64,000 nucleotides of DNA from Blastomyces gilchristii SLH14081 (lineage: Eukaryota > Ascomycota > Eurotiomycetes > Onygenales > Ajellomycetaceae), in NCBI RefSeq assembly GCF_000003855.2, contig NW_003101675.1:984888-1048887 (forward strand). Direction: 5' to 3'. The notes beneath the pieces were generated by a model. It saw nothing but the letters and a program-made list of their open reading frames with translations. It was not told where the DNA came from and searched no databases. How positions within the stretch are numbered: position 1 is the first letter of the stretch; each line of letters begins with the position of its first letter. This document shows, piece after piece, positions 11,950 through 23,710 of the stretch. The translations under genes and the position numbers were made by a program.

Positions 11950-12951
11950 ATTAGTTCAAAAATACACTCAGTTGATGTGAAACAAGATGCTTTCTCAAAT
12001 ACTATTCCTGAGATTGAAATTCTGAAGAGAAGAAAGAAAGAAGAAATAGAGAAATAACAAGTTCTTAAAATACAGAAACTTGAAAAAGAAAGCAAGATTC
12101 TTGAAAAGCAGTGTCTGAGTGAGATAAATGAAGAAGTTCTACTAATTCTTCATACTTAGACTAGACAACTACAGAAAGTGATCATGTTCAAACTTGGAAT
12201 TTTAAACATAGTTCTAAAAATATTGAAAATTTCTAGTACAATCACTGACTCTTTATTTTACTCTTCTTCTTTTTCTACTTCTTCTTCTTCTTCTTTAAAT
12301 TAGAAGAAAACATATGCTCAAGCAGCTGAATCTGCTGTCTTTAAATCTACTGTCTCTAAATCTGCTATCTCAAAATCTGCTTAAAATTCTGAGAAAACTG
12401 AGAAGAATACTGCTCATACTTCTATTCATAGAAAAGTGAAGAAAAAAATGCAAAAAGAGAAAAACTTTCAAATCTTCAGAAATAGAAGACTTATTCTCAA
12501 AGTCTTAAATCAGAATATCTTACAGAGAAACAAGCTAAACTTAAATCTCATTTTCAGAATTAGAAATGAAATCAATCAGCAGTTCTTTTCTCAGTTAATA
12601 ACTGATATTAAAGTTCAAAAATCAGTTATAGCTTTAATTGAGTCATTCTTCTTTGAAAACTTCATTATTCTGACTACAATGTCTAAATTCAGTGTAGAAT
12701 TTCTTATTCAGAATGAGAATCTCTGAAAATCAGCAGTAGAATCTTTGTTAAATATAATAATTCTATCTGAGAGAGATGAAAAGTGAGACAAATTCATTCA
12801 TTATAATATTTCAGTTGAAATTTTTGACTGTGAAGAAGAAATACTACTTCTTAAAAATGAATTAGAAGAATACAACTCTATTTAACTGAGAAAAGAGTCT
12901 GTATAACTAAATTCAATTGAGTTCAGACAAAGTAGAAGAAATGTCTCTGTT
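11950..12951 (+). pseudogene. LINE-2 ORF1 (gag-like), 5' portion
   Basis: Collinear with LINE-1 ORF1 (31681 onward), with the reading frame mostly free of indels. The start codon is lost (ATG to ATT). Several Gln and Trp codons have become stops. A 96-codon open stretch remains at 12436-12726. The zinc-knuckle part lies beyond the B insertion at about 54510-54710. The protein would coat LINE RNA. It is non-functional. Confidence 0.8.
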
Positions 12952-12956
12952 CTAGT

Positions 12957-13276
12957 TGTAAGAGGTCTACGCTGAATAGATTGGTATAATATTTATAGAT
13001 CTTATATAACAAAGTGAAAAACATTAGAGAAGGAAAGAAAGAGAAAGTGTGAGAATCAGTAATCAGAGTGAATATTTATACACATACATGATGACATACA
13101 CAGTGGAACTTCAGAGTGGAAGAATAGAGGTTTTCATACATAATGAAGCTTCAGAGCAGAAGAATAGGAATTTCATAGATTTTCAGCTGAGAATCAGTGA
13201 CTGAGAATTGAAGTGATAGAAATCTGTGAAGTGTAACAGAATAGTCTATATAATTGATCAGGTGCAGCCTGTCACA
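12957..13276 (-). repeat. Element B 3' LTR (left)
   Basis: 320 bp, paired with 54084-54403. It keeps its outer CpG near 12970 but has lost most inner ones: the inner end reads GTGCAGCCTGTCACA where the partner has CGCAGCCCGCCACA. Same family as the C LTRs. Confidence 0.93.
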
Positions 13277-14080
13277 TTAGTCCCTTCTCTCTTCCTTAAT
13301 CATACATAGCTCTCATCAGTCAAGAGCCGTGATCTTGAATAATGTGAAACTCAGAGTTCAGATTAGGTGATTGTAGCTGACTTATTTCACAAGATATTAT
13401 CAGCTGTGGCTGTGAGATCTCTTATCAAGAATATGTTCAATCTCTCATTTAAGTTTATTATCTTCTTCTATGATCTCTGACAGCTGTCAGGCAGAAGTCA
13501 GTTGAGAAGGAAATGAATCAGTTTTAATGCAGTGAAGCAAGCTCATATAAAAGATATCATGAATTTCTGATAATGTGTCAAGATGATAGTTATAACTGTC
13601 TAGAACTTCTATCACTTTATACTTTGTATAATAATAATTCAGTGTGTGAGATGTGTGTGACCTGTATATTCTTAAGATTCAATCATATCAGATCTTCTAT
13701 CTTATATTACTCAGTGAAATCTCAGTGAACATTGATTCAGTTCTCTTAATCTTGTTTAGCACTTGTTATAAAGACTTCTACTCAGTCACAGATATCTCAG
13801 AGCTTTATTACTATGTTATCAGTGATCTGAATTGAACTGCAGAGGTTCAGTGTGAACTGTGTAATCTCTAGAAGATTCAATACTTTCATGTGATAACTAT
13901 GTATAAGAAAGAACAGGCTTACACCTGTTGAGATAGTATCTTGATCATTGATAGTGATCTCTACATGTAGAAGAAGATTATGTCAATCATCTTATAAGTA
14001 ATTGCAGAACTTATAAAGATAATTCTTTACAGTCTGAATTGTCTGTTCTGATGCATCATTGATCTCAAGACAATAGACAG
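13277..14080 (-). pseudogene. B: region between integrase and 3' LTR
   Basis: In element sense this follows the integrase core and should hold its C-terminus and the polypurine tract. It is AT-rich with stops in all frames. The equivalent region of C is 40406-41143 plus the start of 48960, interrupted there by D. I recognise no domain in it. Confidence 0.45.
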
Positions 14081-14400
14081 TTAATAAATAGTGTATAATC
14101 TTAAGAACTTGACAGATTCTTGTTCAGAGAGTACTCATGAATTAACAGTCTTAATCTGATACTATAGATCTCAGTAATTCATATATCTGATAGAATGAGC
14201 TCTGTAGAAAGACTTCAGTGACTTGTTCAGTATTCATCTTATTGTAAGATTCTAATATTATATCTTTACTCAATCAGTTCATGATGATCAGAACATTTCT
14301 ATAATTCTTGCTCTCAGAGAGATTAACTGTGAAGTCAATTACCACATCTCATCAGATTCTATCAGAGATATCAAGTGATTTCAACAGGTCTTTTCTACAA
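14080..14400 (-). pseudogene. B integrase core remnant
   Basis: Aligns with the C integrase at about 49050-49340. In C the segment reads as the catalytic core of a Ty3/gypsy integrase, with an Asp in D-V-V-I-D-F and a second in S-I-V-S-D. The enzyme would join cDNA ends to host DNA. Trp codons are replaced by TGA and further stops are present in B. Confidence 0.6.
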
Positions 14401-15039
14401 TTCTTTCATAAAGTGATAGAGAAATAATAGTTACAGTTTCAGACAAAGCATCTGATGCTGTTTAATATCTCAGATCAGTAGAATTCTCAAGAGATTATTT
14501 AATACAGTTATTCACAACCTGAATAATCAGTTATATGTGAATTATGCATCTCTTGCATTATTCAGGTGTATAGAGGTTTGAACTGAGAGACTCAACATTG
14601 TTCATGAAATTGTAGAGTATTATTGTCATTCATTGAATATTCTGAGATGTTAGTCTTTATACATAGTTCTGAAGGAAATTGAGACACTTCTTATTATACT
14701 GCTTCAGTGAGAGTCTGGAGAAGTTCATCAGCTCAGGCTATTATATGTCACAGTTCATTCAGTGTGAGAGAAGTTGAGATATTGATATCAGTGTCAGTGA
14801 CAGTTCAGAGAGAAGATGTTCTAATCAGAGAAGTATGTATAATGCTATAAGTTGTTTCATCTTGATCAACTAATATCTTCAAATCTAAGAGTTAGTGTTT
14901 CTGATTCATTCAATGAGTGTCTGTTATATCAGAAGACATATCTTGCTCTTATTATGAGAGAGCATCTGTCATTGAGTTCTAACTGCTGAGATGATAGTGT
15001 ATAGTGAAATGAAAATAGCTTAATAGCTCAGATTATCAC

Positions 15040-16130
15040 ATCTGATATTTGATAAGCTTATAGATAATTATGAAATACTTAAGGTTTTTATAATCTGTGA
15101 TTATCTCAAATTTGAAGATACTTTGAAGTTCAGAGTCTTATTCTTCTAGATAGTGTACAATCACAAGAAGTTTCTTATTATAGATCTTGTAATTGTATTC
15201 AGTGAGACTCAGTTTCTTAGATATGAAGACATATAATTATAAGACATCTTTATTATTATATTGTAATATAGCTTCTTCTGTGACATAGTCAGAGAAATCA
15301 GCTTTAACAACTATCTTATAATCAGAATTGAATATTATCAGCAGAGAGATATTAATAAACATCTTCTTTATCTGTATAAATGTGACTTTGATGTTTGCTA
15401 ATTACTGAAATACTGAATTCTTCTTAATAAGTTCTGTGAGTGATCTCATAATATCTGAGAAGTTTTGTATGAATCACTGATAGAAGTTAGTAAATCTGAT
15501 AAAGCTTTGTATATCTTTCATAGTATATGAAGCTTCTCACTTGAGAATAGTGAAGACCTTCTCAGAATTCATTTAAATTCTCTTATCAGCTTCTATGATA
15601 AAATCTAGGCATTTTGTACTCTTGACTTTGAAATCACACTTATTAATATCTATCAGTAGTTCTATCTCTTATAATCATTGTAATACTCTTTATATATATT
15701 CTTGATATTTCTTTCTGAATTCATTAGTGAAGATGAGAATATCATCTAGATATGCAGATACAAACTTATTAAGAAAATCTCAGAGTGCTTAGTTAATATA
15801 TTTCTGAAATGTACTGAGAGTATTAGCCAGTTCAAAGAGTGTGACTATTTATTTGAAGAGATTATAATGTGTTCAGAATGCTGTAAGTTATTCATCTTCT
15901 TCAGTGATATGAATCTTATGAAACATGATAATAACATCTAGCTTTATAAACTATCAGACTTGTCTGATATATACTAAGATTTTATTGATAAGAGATAAGA
16001 GATAACAATCTTTCTTTATCAATCTGTTCAGATCTCAATAGTTCACACAGAATCAGAGTTCTTTATCTGATTTCTTTGTAAAGAGAATAGAAGCTGCAGC
16101 AGAAGAGTTACTAATATATGTAAATCTCTT
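15040..16130 (-). pseudogene. B reverse transcriptase and RNase H remnant
   Basis: The RT catalytic box Tyr-Leu-Asp-Asp-Ile-Leu-Ile-Phe is readable on the minus strand near 15733-15760. It is followed leftward by the connection and RNase H region, which aligns with C at 50330-49980. Stops are scattered, mostly TGA for Trp. RT and RNase H together would make element cDNA in the cytoplasmic particle. Confidence 0.75.
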
Positions 16131-16613
16131 ATTTAACAGATCATTGAGTGTCTTTCAAAGAAGAAGAAGTTCATCTTGAGACATATTATAAAGAAGGTCT
16201 TATGATGACTTGAGATTCTTATCATTTTTCTTTTCTAACTTGATACTGTGATTCACTTCTGAGCCTTGTAAAGAGAGTATATTTATAATGTTATCTTATT
16301 GAAAGATATCTAGGTATTCATGATATTATTAAGAGAGTTTTGTATGAGAATCTATTATTATAGTATAGAATAACTTCTCTAGAGTCTTCTTAATATCAGT
16401 CAGACTGATGAAATAGATTGATATATAATTCTGCTATCAGTGACTTTGTCAGTGATCTCACTGATGACTTCTTTTTCAGAGCATTTTATAAGTGTTGACA
16501 GAGATCTGTGTAAGATTCATAGTCTTATGAATATCATCTTTATGAATTCTATCATTATTAGAGAATATTAAACTCCTGTTTTGAGCATTTAATAAGATGC
16601 CTTGTTCAGATAG

Positions 16614-16907
16614 TCAGACAAGGTCTAGCATAAGATTATAGTCAAGATTATCAACTTCATATACATAGACATCTTCATATTGATATTCTCTGACATCTAT
16701 GTTTAGTTTCATCATGTAACAGGTGTGAATGTCTTTTGAATCATCAAATTCTGTGAGAAGTTGAGATTTTAATAAGAGAATATGCTGAAGATTATAATAT
16801 CTTACAACTGAAGATTTAAGTATTGTATAATAACATAGATTACTGTCTATCATGGCTTTCATATTATACATATTATCAATCACAGTAGATACAAGAATTA
16901 TATTCAT
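16614..16907 (-). pseudogene. B retropepsin-like protease domain
   Basis: A 97-codon open stretch. The pattern Ala-Met-Ile-Asp-Ser near residue 20 corresponds to the active-site Asp-Ser/Thr-Gly of retropepsins, with the Gly missing. Near the end, Tyr-Asn-Leu-Met-Leu-Asp-Leu matches the hydrophobic segment before the flap/dimer region of gypsy proteases. In the family this enzyme cuts the Gag-Pol polyprotein. Element C has the same domain at about 51480-51800. Confidence 0.7.
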
Positions 16908-16919
16908 TACTATTTTCTC

Positions 16920-17701
16920 TTCAAATTGTTATCATCTGATCTCTTCAAGCTTCTGTTTGTGAATTTGAACAGAAGCTAATCTTTTCCCTGTTTCATTAAG
17001 ATATCTTTATAGTTGTCTTCTGAATCTTTCTTCAATGCAATGTAATTGACATGAACAGATGCTGATCTGTTCTTTGAACAAGAAGATACTGATCTTTCTC
17101 TTGAGTAAGAAGGTATGTAGACTAATCAGCAGTTGAAAGTGATGTGTTCTAATCAGTTATAATTAATGCATATCTCTCATTGATATCAGTCAGTGACTTC
17201 TTTGAAAGTGATTCTGAGAACTCAGAAGCCTGTTTAGACAGTGAAGATCCTTGCTTGTGTATAGACATTCAAGTCTACTCAATTCATGACATCTGCATCA
17301 TTGTTGTTATTTCTCAGCACAGGTGTATGAGTGGCTGAGTTATTCCTCAGTGCAGATGTATATGTAATGTCTTCTATCACTGTTCTGTATACTCTTGAGC
17401 TTGATAAGATGATCATTCAATGTCTGAAGTTGTATGCAGAAATCTTCATAAGTCTGGTCTTCATCTACACTTACAAGGGCCTGTAAGAGTTAGAAAGTTA
17501 ATGTCTTCTTGAGTATACTAATCTTCATTCAATTCTCTCAAGATTGATCATCTGCTTATAGAATCTTGATGTCAAAGTCAGAGATGAATATTGTGAGAGA
17601 AGTATTTCTCTGTCAGACACTCTGTAATCAATCTAATACTTTCTGTTACATGGCAGTGTCTCAGAACAGAATATCAAGATATTTGATGATATTATCAGAT
17701 G
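16920..17701 (-). pseudogene. B gag C-terminal region with broken zinc knuckle
   Basis: Aligns with C at about 51800-52570. The knuckle near 17150 keeps one Cys, the His and the final Cys, but the second Cys has become Tyr. The equivalent in C (about 52017-52058) still shows Cys-x2-Cys-x4-His-x4-Cys. The region ends at 17701, just before the hAT-2 target duplication TTTATAAC (17702-17709). Confidence 0.65.
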
Positions 17702-18329
17702 TTTATAACTAGACTGACCGTGTGACCGTGTCTGAGACCAGGATCAAACTTTACAGTTATCATGTTGCCTAAAAGCATTACTTCTGATCATGGTTTGTAT
17801 TCATCACATTAATTTCAAATCATGTTATTTCAAATATTAAAGATTTCAGATTCACTTTTCAAATAAAAATCTAGTCTCAGATAAAGAATATGTTTGAATT
17901 CTTAGTCACATTTTCATTCTGATTTCATTATTGAGAATAACATCAAATGAAACTAGACTGGCCGGCGGGACCATGAATTTCACATTTGATCCCATTTGGT
18001 CTGGTCCCATACATTTCTTGGCGTGAGTCCCACTAGGACCAAGTCTCAAAAAAATCTGAAAATGGACCATTTCTGAGAGAAATGGCATGAAAAATGACCA
18101 GATTTAATTCAAGAACAGTGAAATGAGAGTAATTTCTCAGAATAAACTGTGAAAGATGATCATTCTTTCAAAATCAGAATGAGACTGAAACTGAAGATCA
18201 AAATCAGTCCCATTCAGTTCATTCAGTGATTGCTTATATAATCAGAATTTGGTAATGATTATTGATAATGCTCATGAAACAACTAAATACATTCTTGTGC
18301 AAGTTTATCCTTCACTTTCTTATGAAAAC

Positions 18330-18720
18330 TACACTTCTCTGATATACTGTGATCAGAGATATTAAACTGTCTGATAATTTCATGTTTTACAATCATGAGT
18401 TTCTTGATTGTTTCTCCTTGTAATTGTCTCTGACGATAGTGATAAATATCTTGACTTGAGTTAAACTTTCACTTCATTCTCATCTCTGTTAATGAAATTA
18501 TCAGAATATCACACATCATCAGTGCAACAGTTGAATATATACTCTTAACAATTTTTCATAACTCTAGAATTGATTTAGTGTGTAAATTTGTTGAATTATC
18601 TTGAAGATAGCAGTCAAATTCAGTTTTACAAGCATGTAGTTTTACCTGATTTTCAGTTGTAATCAATGTATATAAGTCCTGTTTCAAAGTTAGTATTATA
18701 GTTCTATATGATATGAAGTG
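18330..18720 (-). pseudogene. hAT-1 transposase C-terminus (hATC dimerisation region)
   Basis: Aligns with hAT-2 39057-39430. The minus strand reads Phe-Asp-Cys-Tyr-Leu-Gln-Asp, then Ser-Ile-Leu-Glu followed by two TGA codons where two Trp are expected. This matches the hATC pattern of a Leu/Trp-rich helix followed by a Met/Cys-Asp-Ile-Leu motif. The domain holds hAT transposases together as oligomers. Stops show it is dead. Confidence 0.7.
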
Positions 18721-18858
18721 TTATCAAAGATTGTTACTTACTAGAGAATTGTATTTCACTGTCTTCACATCTCAAACATCTGCTCATTCGAATCTCTGAT
18801 AGTTGGTATTGTAGTAGTCTCAGGCTAATTTGACATATGAGTCTCATTTCTCCTCTGT

Positions 18859-19074
18859 TCAATCTTGAGAAGTGTAGATGTTAACTTGACAGAAGAAATC
18901 TAGTAGAGCTGCTACAGCATAGTACTCTGTAAAAGATTGTTCAGTTTTGCTGTAGTAATATGTCAGTTTATTCCTTACAGTAATAATAGCCTGCACTATA
19001 GCATCATCCCAGACTGAATTTCTTTTTGAGTGATTCAACTGCTTCTCAAGATGAGTAAATAAACTGTTATACAC
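18859..19074 (-). pseudogene. hAT-1 transposase fragment upstream of hATC
   Basis: A 71-codon open stretch. Met-Tyr-Asn-Ser-Leu-Phe, a Trp, then Lys-Leu-Thr-Tyr-Tyr-Tyr-Ser-Lys-Thr-Glu and Ala-Ala-Leu-Leu-Asp follow the conserved order found before the hATC domain in hAT transposases (Tyr-Tyr-x-Lys-Thr, then Ile-Leu-Asp-Pro, with Phe in place of Pro here). It is contiguous with the catalytic region to its right. The matching hAT-2 segment is at about 38660-38890. Confidence 0.75.
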
Positions 19075-19559
19075 TCACCAGACTGACTGCAGCATTGGTG
19101 TACAAGTGATTGAGACTGTCTTTGTTATCTTATAAAACTGAAATAGTAAATCAATCACATATTTCAACTGAGTTCACTTCATATCAGAAAGTTTCAATAT
19201 CTGAATCTTTTTCTGATCAGAGTGTTGCACTCAATGATCAATCATCTGACACAATCAAAGAGTCTGAACAGTTATCTCATATATTGAACTTCACTGTGTT
19301 CTAACATTCTGTATCATATTCAGTGATGTGACTGATTTGTTTATTTATTAAATATCATGGAATTGTTGTTGTTATTTAGAGGAGATACAAATTGCATTAG
19401 CAATGTTTCAAATCTGTGATATTTAAATTATTAGTCAATCTATTCAAAATTAACAGTAGTATTATCAAAAAGTGTTATTAAAAAACAATATCAAAAAGTG
19501 TTGTCAAAAAACATTATCTTTTGCAAAGTGAATGCAAAAGTTACTTGAGTAATCACTTT

Positions 19560-20060
19560 CATCTCATTCTCATCTCAAGAATCAGTCATCTCATTATTCT
19601 TCATCTCAAAGTTAAGATTCTTTATCAGTGTTTATATCACAAGTTGAACCACATGAGCAATGCAGAGAATATGACCTTGTTTATCATTTCAGAAATGCAA
19701 AGTCAATTTTTGCTTCAAGCTCTTCATCATAGTGTAGTTATTCACAGCATTATCAGTTATAATTATAAGAAGACTGAGACTAATATCTTAATAGTCATTT
19801 TTAATCACAGTCATTAATATCTCTGTCATATAATTCTCAGTATGACTACTGATCAATGATTCAAATTCAATTAATGTCTCTTAATAAGTTCAGTTCTCAT
19901 CAATGTAATAACATGTAACTCTTATAAATGTAAGATTGTTTGTACTAGTTCATGTATTCACTGTGAGAGACACTCTTCAATAATTCTTCAACTCTGATTC
20001 TAGATGTTGTATATTGACTTTGTAGTGTGTCTTGAGGTTGAACTGAAGACAGAATCAATG
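19560..20060 (-). pseudogene. hAT-1 transposase catalytic core remnant
   Basis: Minus-strand reading gives Tyr-Tyr-Ile-Asp-Glu-Asn-Trp, then Ile-Ile-Thr-Asp-Asn-Ala-x-Asn-Asn, then Cys-Ile-Ala-His-Val-Val-Gln-Leu. These are the landmarks of the hAT RNase H-like fold: the Asp of Thr-Asp-Asn-Ala is one of the catalytic residues, and Cys-x2-His is the conserved motif after it. The matching hAT-2 segment is 37670-38160. Stops, mostly at Trp, interrupt it. Confidence 0.75.
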
Positions 20061-20979
20061 TGAAATATGAAGATTTGAATTAAGCATTTGAAGAAGTGTT
20101 TGAAATTCAGAGTTTTCAATTGATTAAAGAGGAAGATTCAGAGATATACATATGCAAAGTAATTATTCACAGAAGTTATCAGATGAGAGTTATGAAATCA
20201 GAGTACTGATATATAATCATTTTCACATGATTTTCTTCAAATTAGAAAGTTAGTATTATCAAAAATTATTATCTGATAGAGCAACTTACCAGCTCAGTAG
20301 TAATTTTCTGATTATTTTTCTTTTATTGTCTGCATTCTGATAACTTCAGATGTTGGGAAATTTCTTCAGAGTCATAATCAGTTTATGATGAATGTTTCTG
20401 AATGAAGTTGCAGTGATTGCAGCAGAGAGATAACTCTTCAGTAATCTGCAATACAACCTGTTGATAATTATTTCATAGTTCATCTCAGTGTTTGTGTTGA
20501 GTTTTTCATAAATTTCATGACCTGGAATCAGATGTGAAGAATGAAGTGATTATTTATCATGATTGAAAGAGAGCATTCTGTGTTGAATTGTAAACAACAT
20601 AGACTTTGTGATTCACAGTGATTTCTTAAAGAGTTTGTGAATCTTCAATAGAAGTAAAAGAAGTGAAAGAAGTGAATTCAGAAGACATGATAATAATTTG
20701 AGAAAGATGATAATTTATTTTCAATAAGTGATCACTGATGTGTGTAAGAAGAATTAATATAAGAGAAAATAATCTTGTTTCTTAGCTTAGTTATAATTTT
20801 AGTACTAACTCAGATTGAATATCATTGATGTATAAAAGTAAATAAACAATCTTGATTAATCTCTATCATATTTCTTGAAATATATTAATATTATGAAAGA
20901 GAGTGTTATCAAATTGCATTATCAGATAATATTATTAAAAATATATTAATATTGTGAATATCAATGTTGAAAAAATGTT

Positions 20980-22660
20980 ATTATTATTATTATTATTCTT
21001 CAATTATAGATGTATGCAGTCAGAGACTATGACATCTATCTGAGAACTAAAAGTTCTCAGGGTTTTTCCTATATCTATAAAGTTAACTATTATACATTCA
21101 CCAATTTCAGATATGCAAAATCAGAAAATTCCAGCTCAGAATACAAAAACTGTTTACAAATTACAGTGTTTTAACATCTTCTGATACTTTGAAACCATTT
21201 GACAATATCATGACAAAAGAAAAGAGAACACAGTCTTAAAGATAGACACATTAAATAGATAGATAGAAAAGAATAGAAAGGAAAAAGTAAAGTAAAATAA
21301 AGAGAGACTGTAATGAAACAAATTATTAAAAGATAGTATATAGCTGTTTTAACAGACTATATCTGATCAATTTTCTCCTCTTCATATTCAGATATTTCTG
21401 AATTCAGTCATTTTCTTGTAGCTGCTTGAGTTTCTGATAGAAAGTCTATTAAGTATTTAATTCCTATCTCAGTTGAGAATAAGAATCTCATATTTAATTG
21501 ACTTAGATCATACTTCTCTTTCAATCTGACTCTGAGACTATTGTATAATGCACAGTGTATTACAATATACTCAGAATTCTCATTTGCATTGCAGAATGAG
21601 CATTCTATTGAATCAAATCTATCATTAAATCTTTGTATATAAGATTTGAAATAGTCATGTTCTAGTTTCAGCTGTATTATAGATGAGAATATTTTCTTTT
21701 TACATTTAATTGAACAAGATTTCCACTTGAGTTTTATTTCAAATCTTGAATAATGTATACTCTTCTTTTGTTTCTGTCAGCTTTCATTTCACTTGTCTAA
21801 ACAAGATTCTTTTATTTTTCTCTTTATAAAAGATCAGGACACAATTTTTTGAATAGATCTGCTTAGTTCTGAGCCTTTTTTTACAGCTGAATCAGCCAAT
21901 TCATTGTCATGAATATTCATATGAGCAGGAACTCAGTGCAGATGAATTATCAGCTTTGATGTTCTTCTCTTTTGAATTTTTAAAACAGAGTTTAAGATCA
22001 GTTCAAGATTCATTTGATCATTATGAATCTGACTATTTCTAAGTCTTTTTAAAGCAGCTTGACTATCAGAGAATATTCATATCTCTTTCAAACTATTCTC
22101 TCTTTTATGAGATTTTATTTTAATAAGTTTGAAAGCTTTCACTATTGCAAATAGTTCAGTGTCAAAGACTTCAGATTCACAGCTCAAATTCCAGAAATCT
22201 GAGATAAAATTAATATTATCTTCAGTATAAGCAATGCCTGTGTCTAATCTATTCAAATTCTTGTTTTTTGAGTCATCTGAATAAATCAGAATAGAGTCTT
22301 TTATATTAATTATAGAAATTCTCTTCAAATGCTGTTCATCTTCTTTCTCTTTTAATAGTTCACTTATTTGTAAGTCTATAAGAGATTCAAGCTTTTCTCT
22401 CCAGGGAGATAACTTCTCATGATCAACTTTTTCAATATTTAAAGAAGAAAATTGATTTTTAATCAGTGAGCATAGTCTGTACAGTTGAGAAGGCATTTTC
22501 TTTGAAGAATTATTTTCATTTCAATCAAGAAATCTATTCCAATTCATTTCATTTCCAGAGTTAATTGATGGAAATGAAGAAGAGACTCTTTCTCTGATTA
22601 TATGATTTGAGCTTATCTTTATAACTCTCAGAGCATAGTTCATACAGGCCTTTTCAAACT
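20980..22660 (-). pseudogene. LINE 3' portion of the chimera (RNase H and 3' UTR)
   Basis: Collinear with LINE-1 from about 35965 to the tail. A 139-codon open stretch (22077-22496) carries the start of the RNase H domain, with Tyr-Ser-Asp-Asp-Ser and Asp-Thr-Glu-Leu-Phe-Ala-Ile around the first catalytic Asp and Glu. The final Cys-x2-Cys...His...Cys motif is near 21560-21610. This part is AT-rich and mutated, whereas the joined body (22661-23790) is not. Its 3' UTR and AAT tail match LINE-1. Confidence 0.85.
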
Positions 22661-22920
22661 ACGGGCGCTAGCCACCCGCAGGATGCACCTTAAGCTAATT
22701 ACATTTAACCCCCTATAATTAACCGACCACCGCGTCCGTCCTCTCAGGCCAGCCACTAATTTCCAGAGGCGTTAGTTAGTGGCTGCCACCGCCCACTTGG
22801 TGGTGTACACACCAAGCTTCCGGTTGCTGATCTCGGCCCCATTAGATGCTCATAGGCCTATCAATCAGCCGTCGTGCCTCGCCCCGTGTTAGGGACTACC
22901 ATAGGCTTGATGACTGCAGT

Positions 22921-23292
22921 TATTATTATTATTATTATTCTTCCATTATACTCATATGCAAGCGGAGCTTATGATGAGTCCTTGCGTGATGTTAAATACA
23001 GGTCAAGTGTTGGTTATACAGGAGGAAATACAGGTGTTGAGACCACGCCAAGATAACAAGAACATAGGAAAATACAAAGGAGTGACAATTAGATACATGC
23101 GATAATAACTTCCCAGCCCAGGAATGTAGAGCGATTCATTGGAGCGATTTGTACACCTCTGTATTTATTAGGAACCTGAGGTGCTTGAGTCCCAGATTTA
23201 ATGTATCCCCTGCGGGTTTCGAACCCACACGCCTTGGTTTCCCACGCCAAGGCGCTACCAGGTGGCCGCATTAACCATTCGGCCACCGGGGC
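22921..23292 (-). mobile_element. tRNA-derived SINE copy 2, inserted in the GC-rich body
   Basis: 372 bp with perfect 13-bp duplications TGATGACTGCAGT (22908-22920 and 23293-23305). The minus strand starts GCCCCGGTGG with a box A-like GGCCGAATGG and a box B GGTTCGAAA. Between them is an 8-bp hairpin CGCCTTGG/CCAAGGCG just before the T-arm. It ends in an AAT-repeat tail preceded by TATAATGGAAG. That tail closely matches the LINE 3' end (TATAATTGAAG then AAT repeats), so LINE machinery probably moved it. This copy is nearly unmutated, unlike copy 1. Confidence 0.9.
23205..23292 (-). promoter_or_regulatory. SINE tRNA-like head with Pol III boxes A and B
   Basis: Acceptor-like GCCCCGG, D-stem GGCC/GGCC and a GTGGG-TTCGAAA-CCCGC T-arm are present, but the 3' acceptor strand pairs only partly and no proper anticodon stem is seen. 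So this is a tRNA-derived internal promoter rather than a tRNA gene. Confidence 0.75.
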
Positions 23293-23710
23293 TGATGACT
23301 GCAGTCCTCCCTGCCAGTATTAGGGGTTGGCAGTGAGCTTGCAGGCTCTAGCCTATCAGGGTGCCCTGTCTAGGGCCTAGATGCGCGTCTAGGCCTGCTA
23401 GTCGGGTGGTTTTCAAAATCATTCCCTGTATTTGAGGGGGAGCTAGGCTCCGATGGCGGCCCTAGTTAGGGACTTGCTTAAGTAGTGTATAATCACTACA
23501 TTAGGCTTGGCTCTATATTGTTAGAACCTTGACGGGTGCACAGTAGGATAGTGGGACATTGGCACCTCATGCTGGCCCTGGTGGGTGTTCACAGGATCTT
23601 GCTTAACTAGTGGCTTGGCTTGCAGTAGAGAGTTCTACCCTGCACCAAGCCTTACTAATTAGGCTCAGCCTCTATTACATGGGGGCTTTCATGGGTAAGA
23701 AGTGGCAGGT

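Larger units (their letters stand above)
10247..12951 (+). mobile_element. LINE-2, 5' part (5' UTR and most of ORF1), Tad1-like
   Basis: Starts at the same base as LINE-1 (CAA then a Cys-rich CpG segment) and is collinear with 30005-32670. It is flanked on its left by the duplication AAGTAATAAAAACT, with the partner at 59377-59390. Element B was inserted at 12952-12956 (CTAGT), splitting ORF1; LINE-2 resumes at 54409. The first ~400 bp keep many CpG sites, and the rest is AT-rich. The ORF1 start codon ATG has become ATT (11950), and ORF1 contains more stops than in LINE-1. Confidence 0.92.
22661..23709 (-). other. GC-rich body of the chimera
   Basis: By far the most GC-rich stretch in the window and rich in CpG, with no sign of the mutation that affects its neighbours. 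Minus-strand order is tRNA-like head, body, LINE. No ORF of convincing length is present. It reads like non-coding RNA or a SINE body. A SINE (22921-23292) interrupts it. I did not find a second copy of this body in the window, which would explain why repeat-induced mutation spared it. Confidence 0.6.

Noticed and set aside
19466..19520. CRISPR-like short repeats
   Set aside because: The repeats are two or three degenerate motif copies with no regular spacers, in a eukaryotic transposon.
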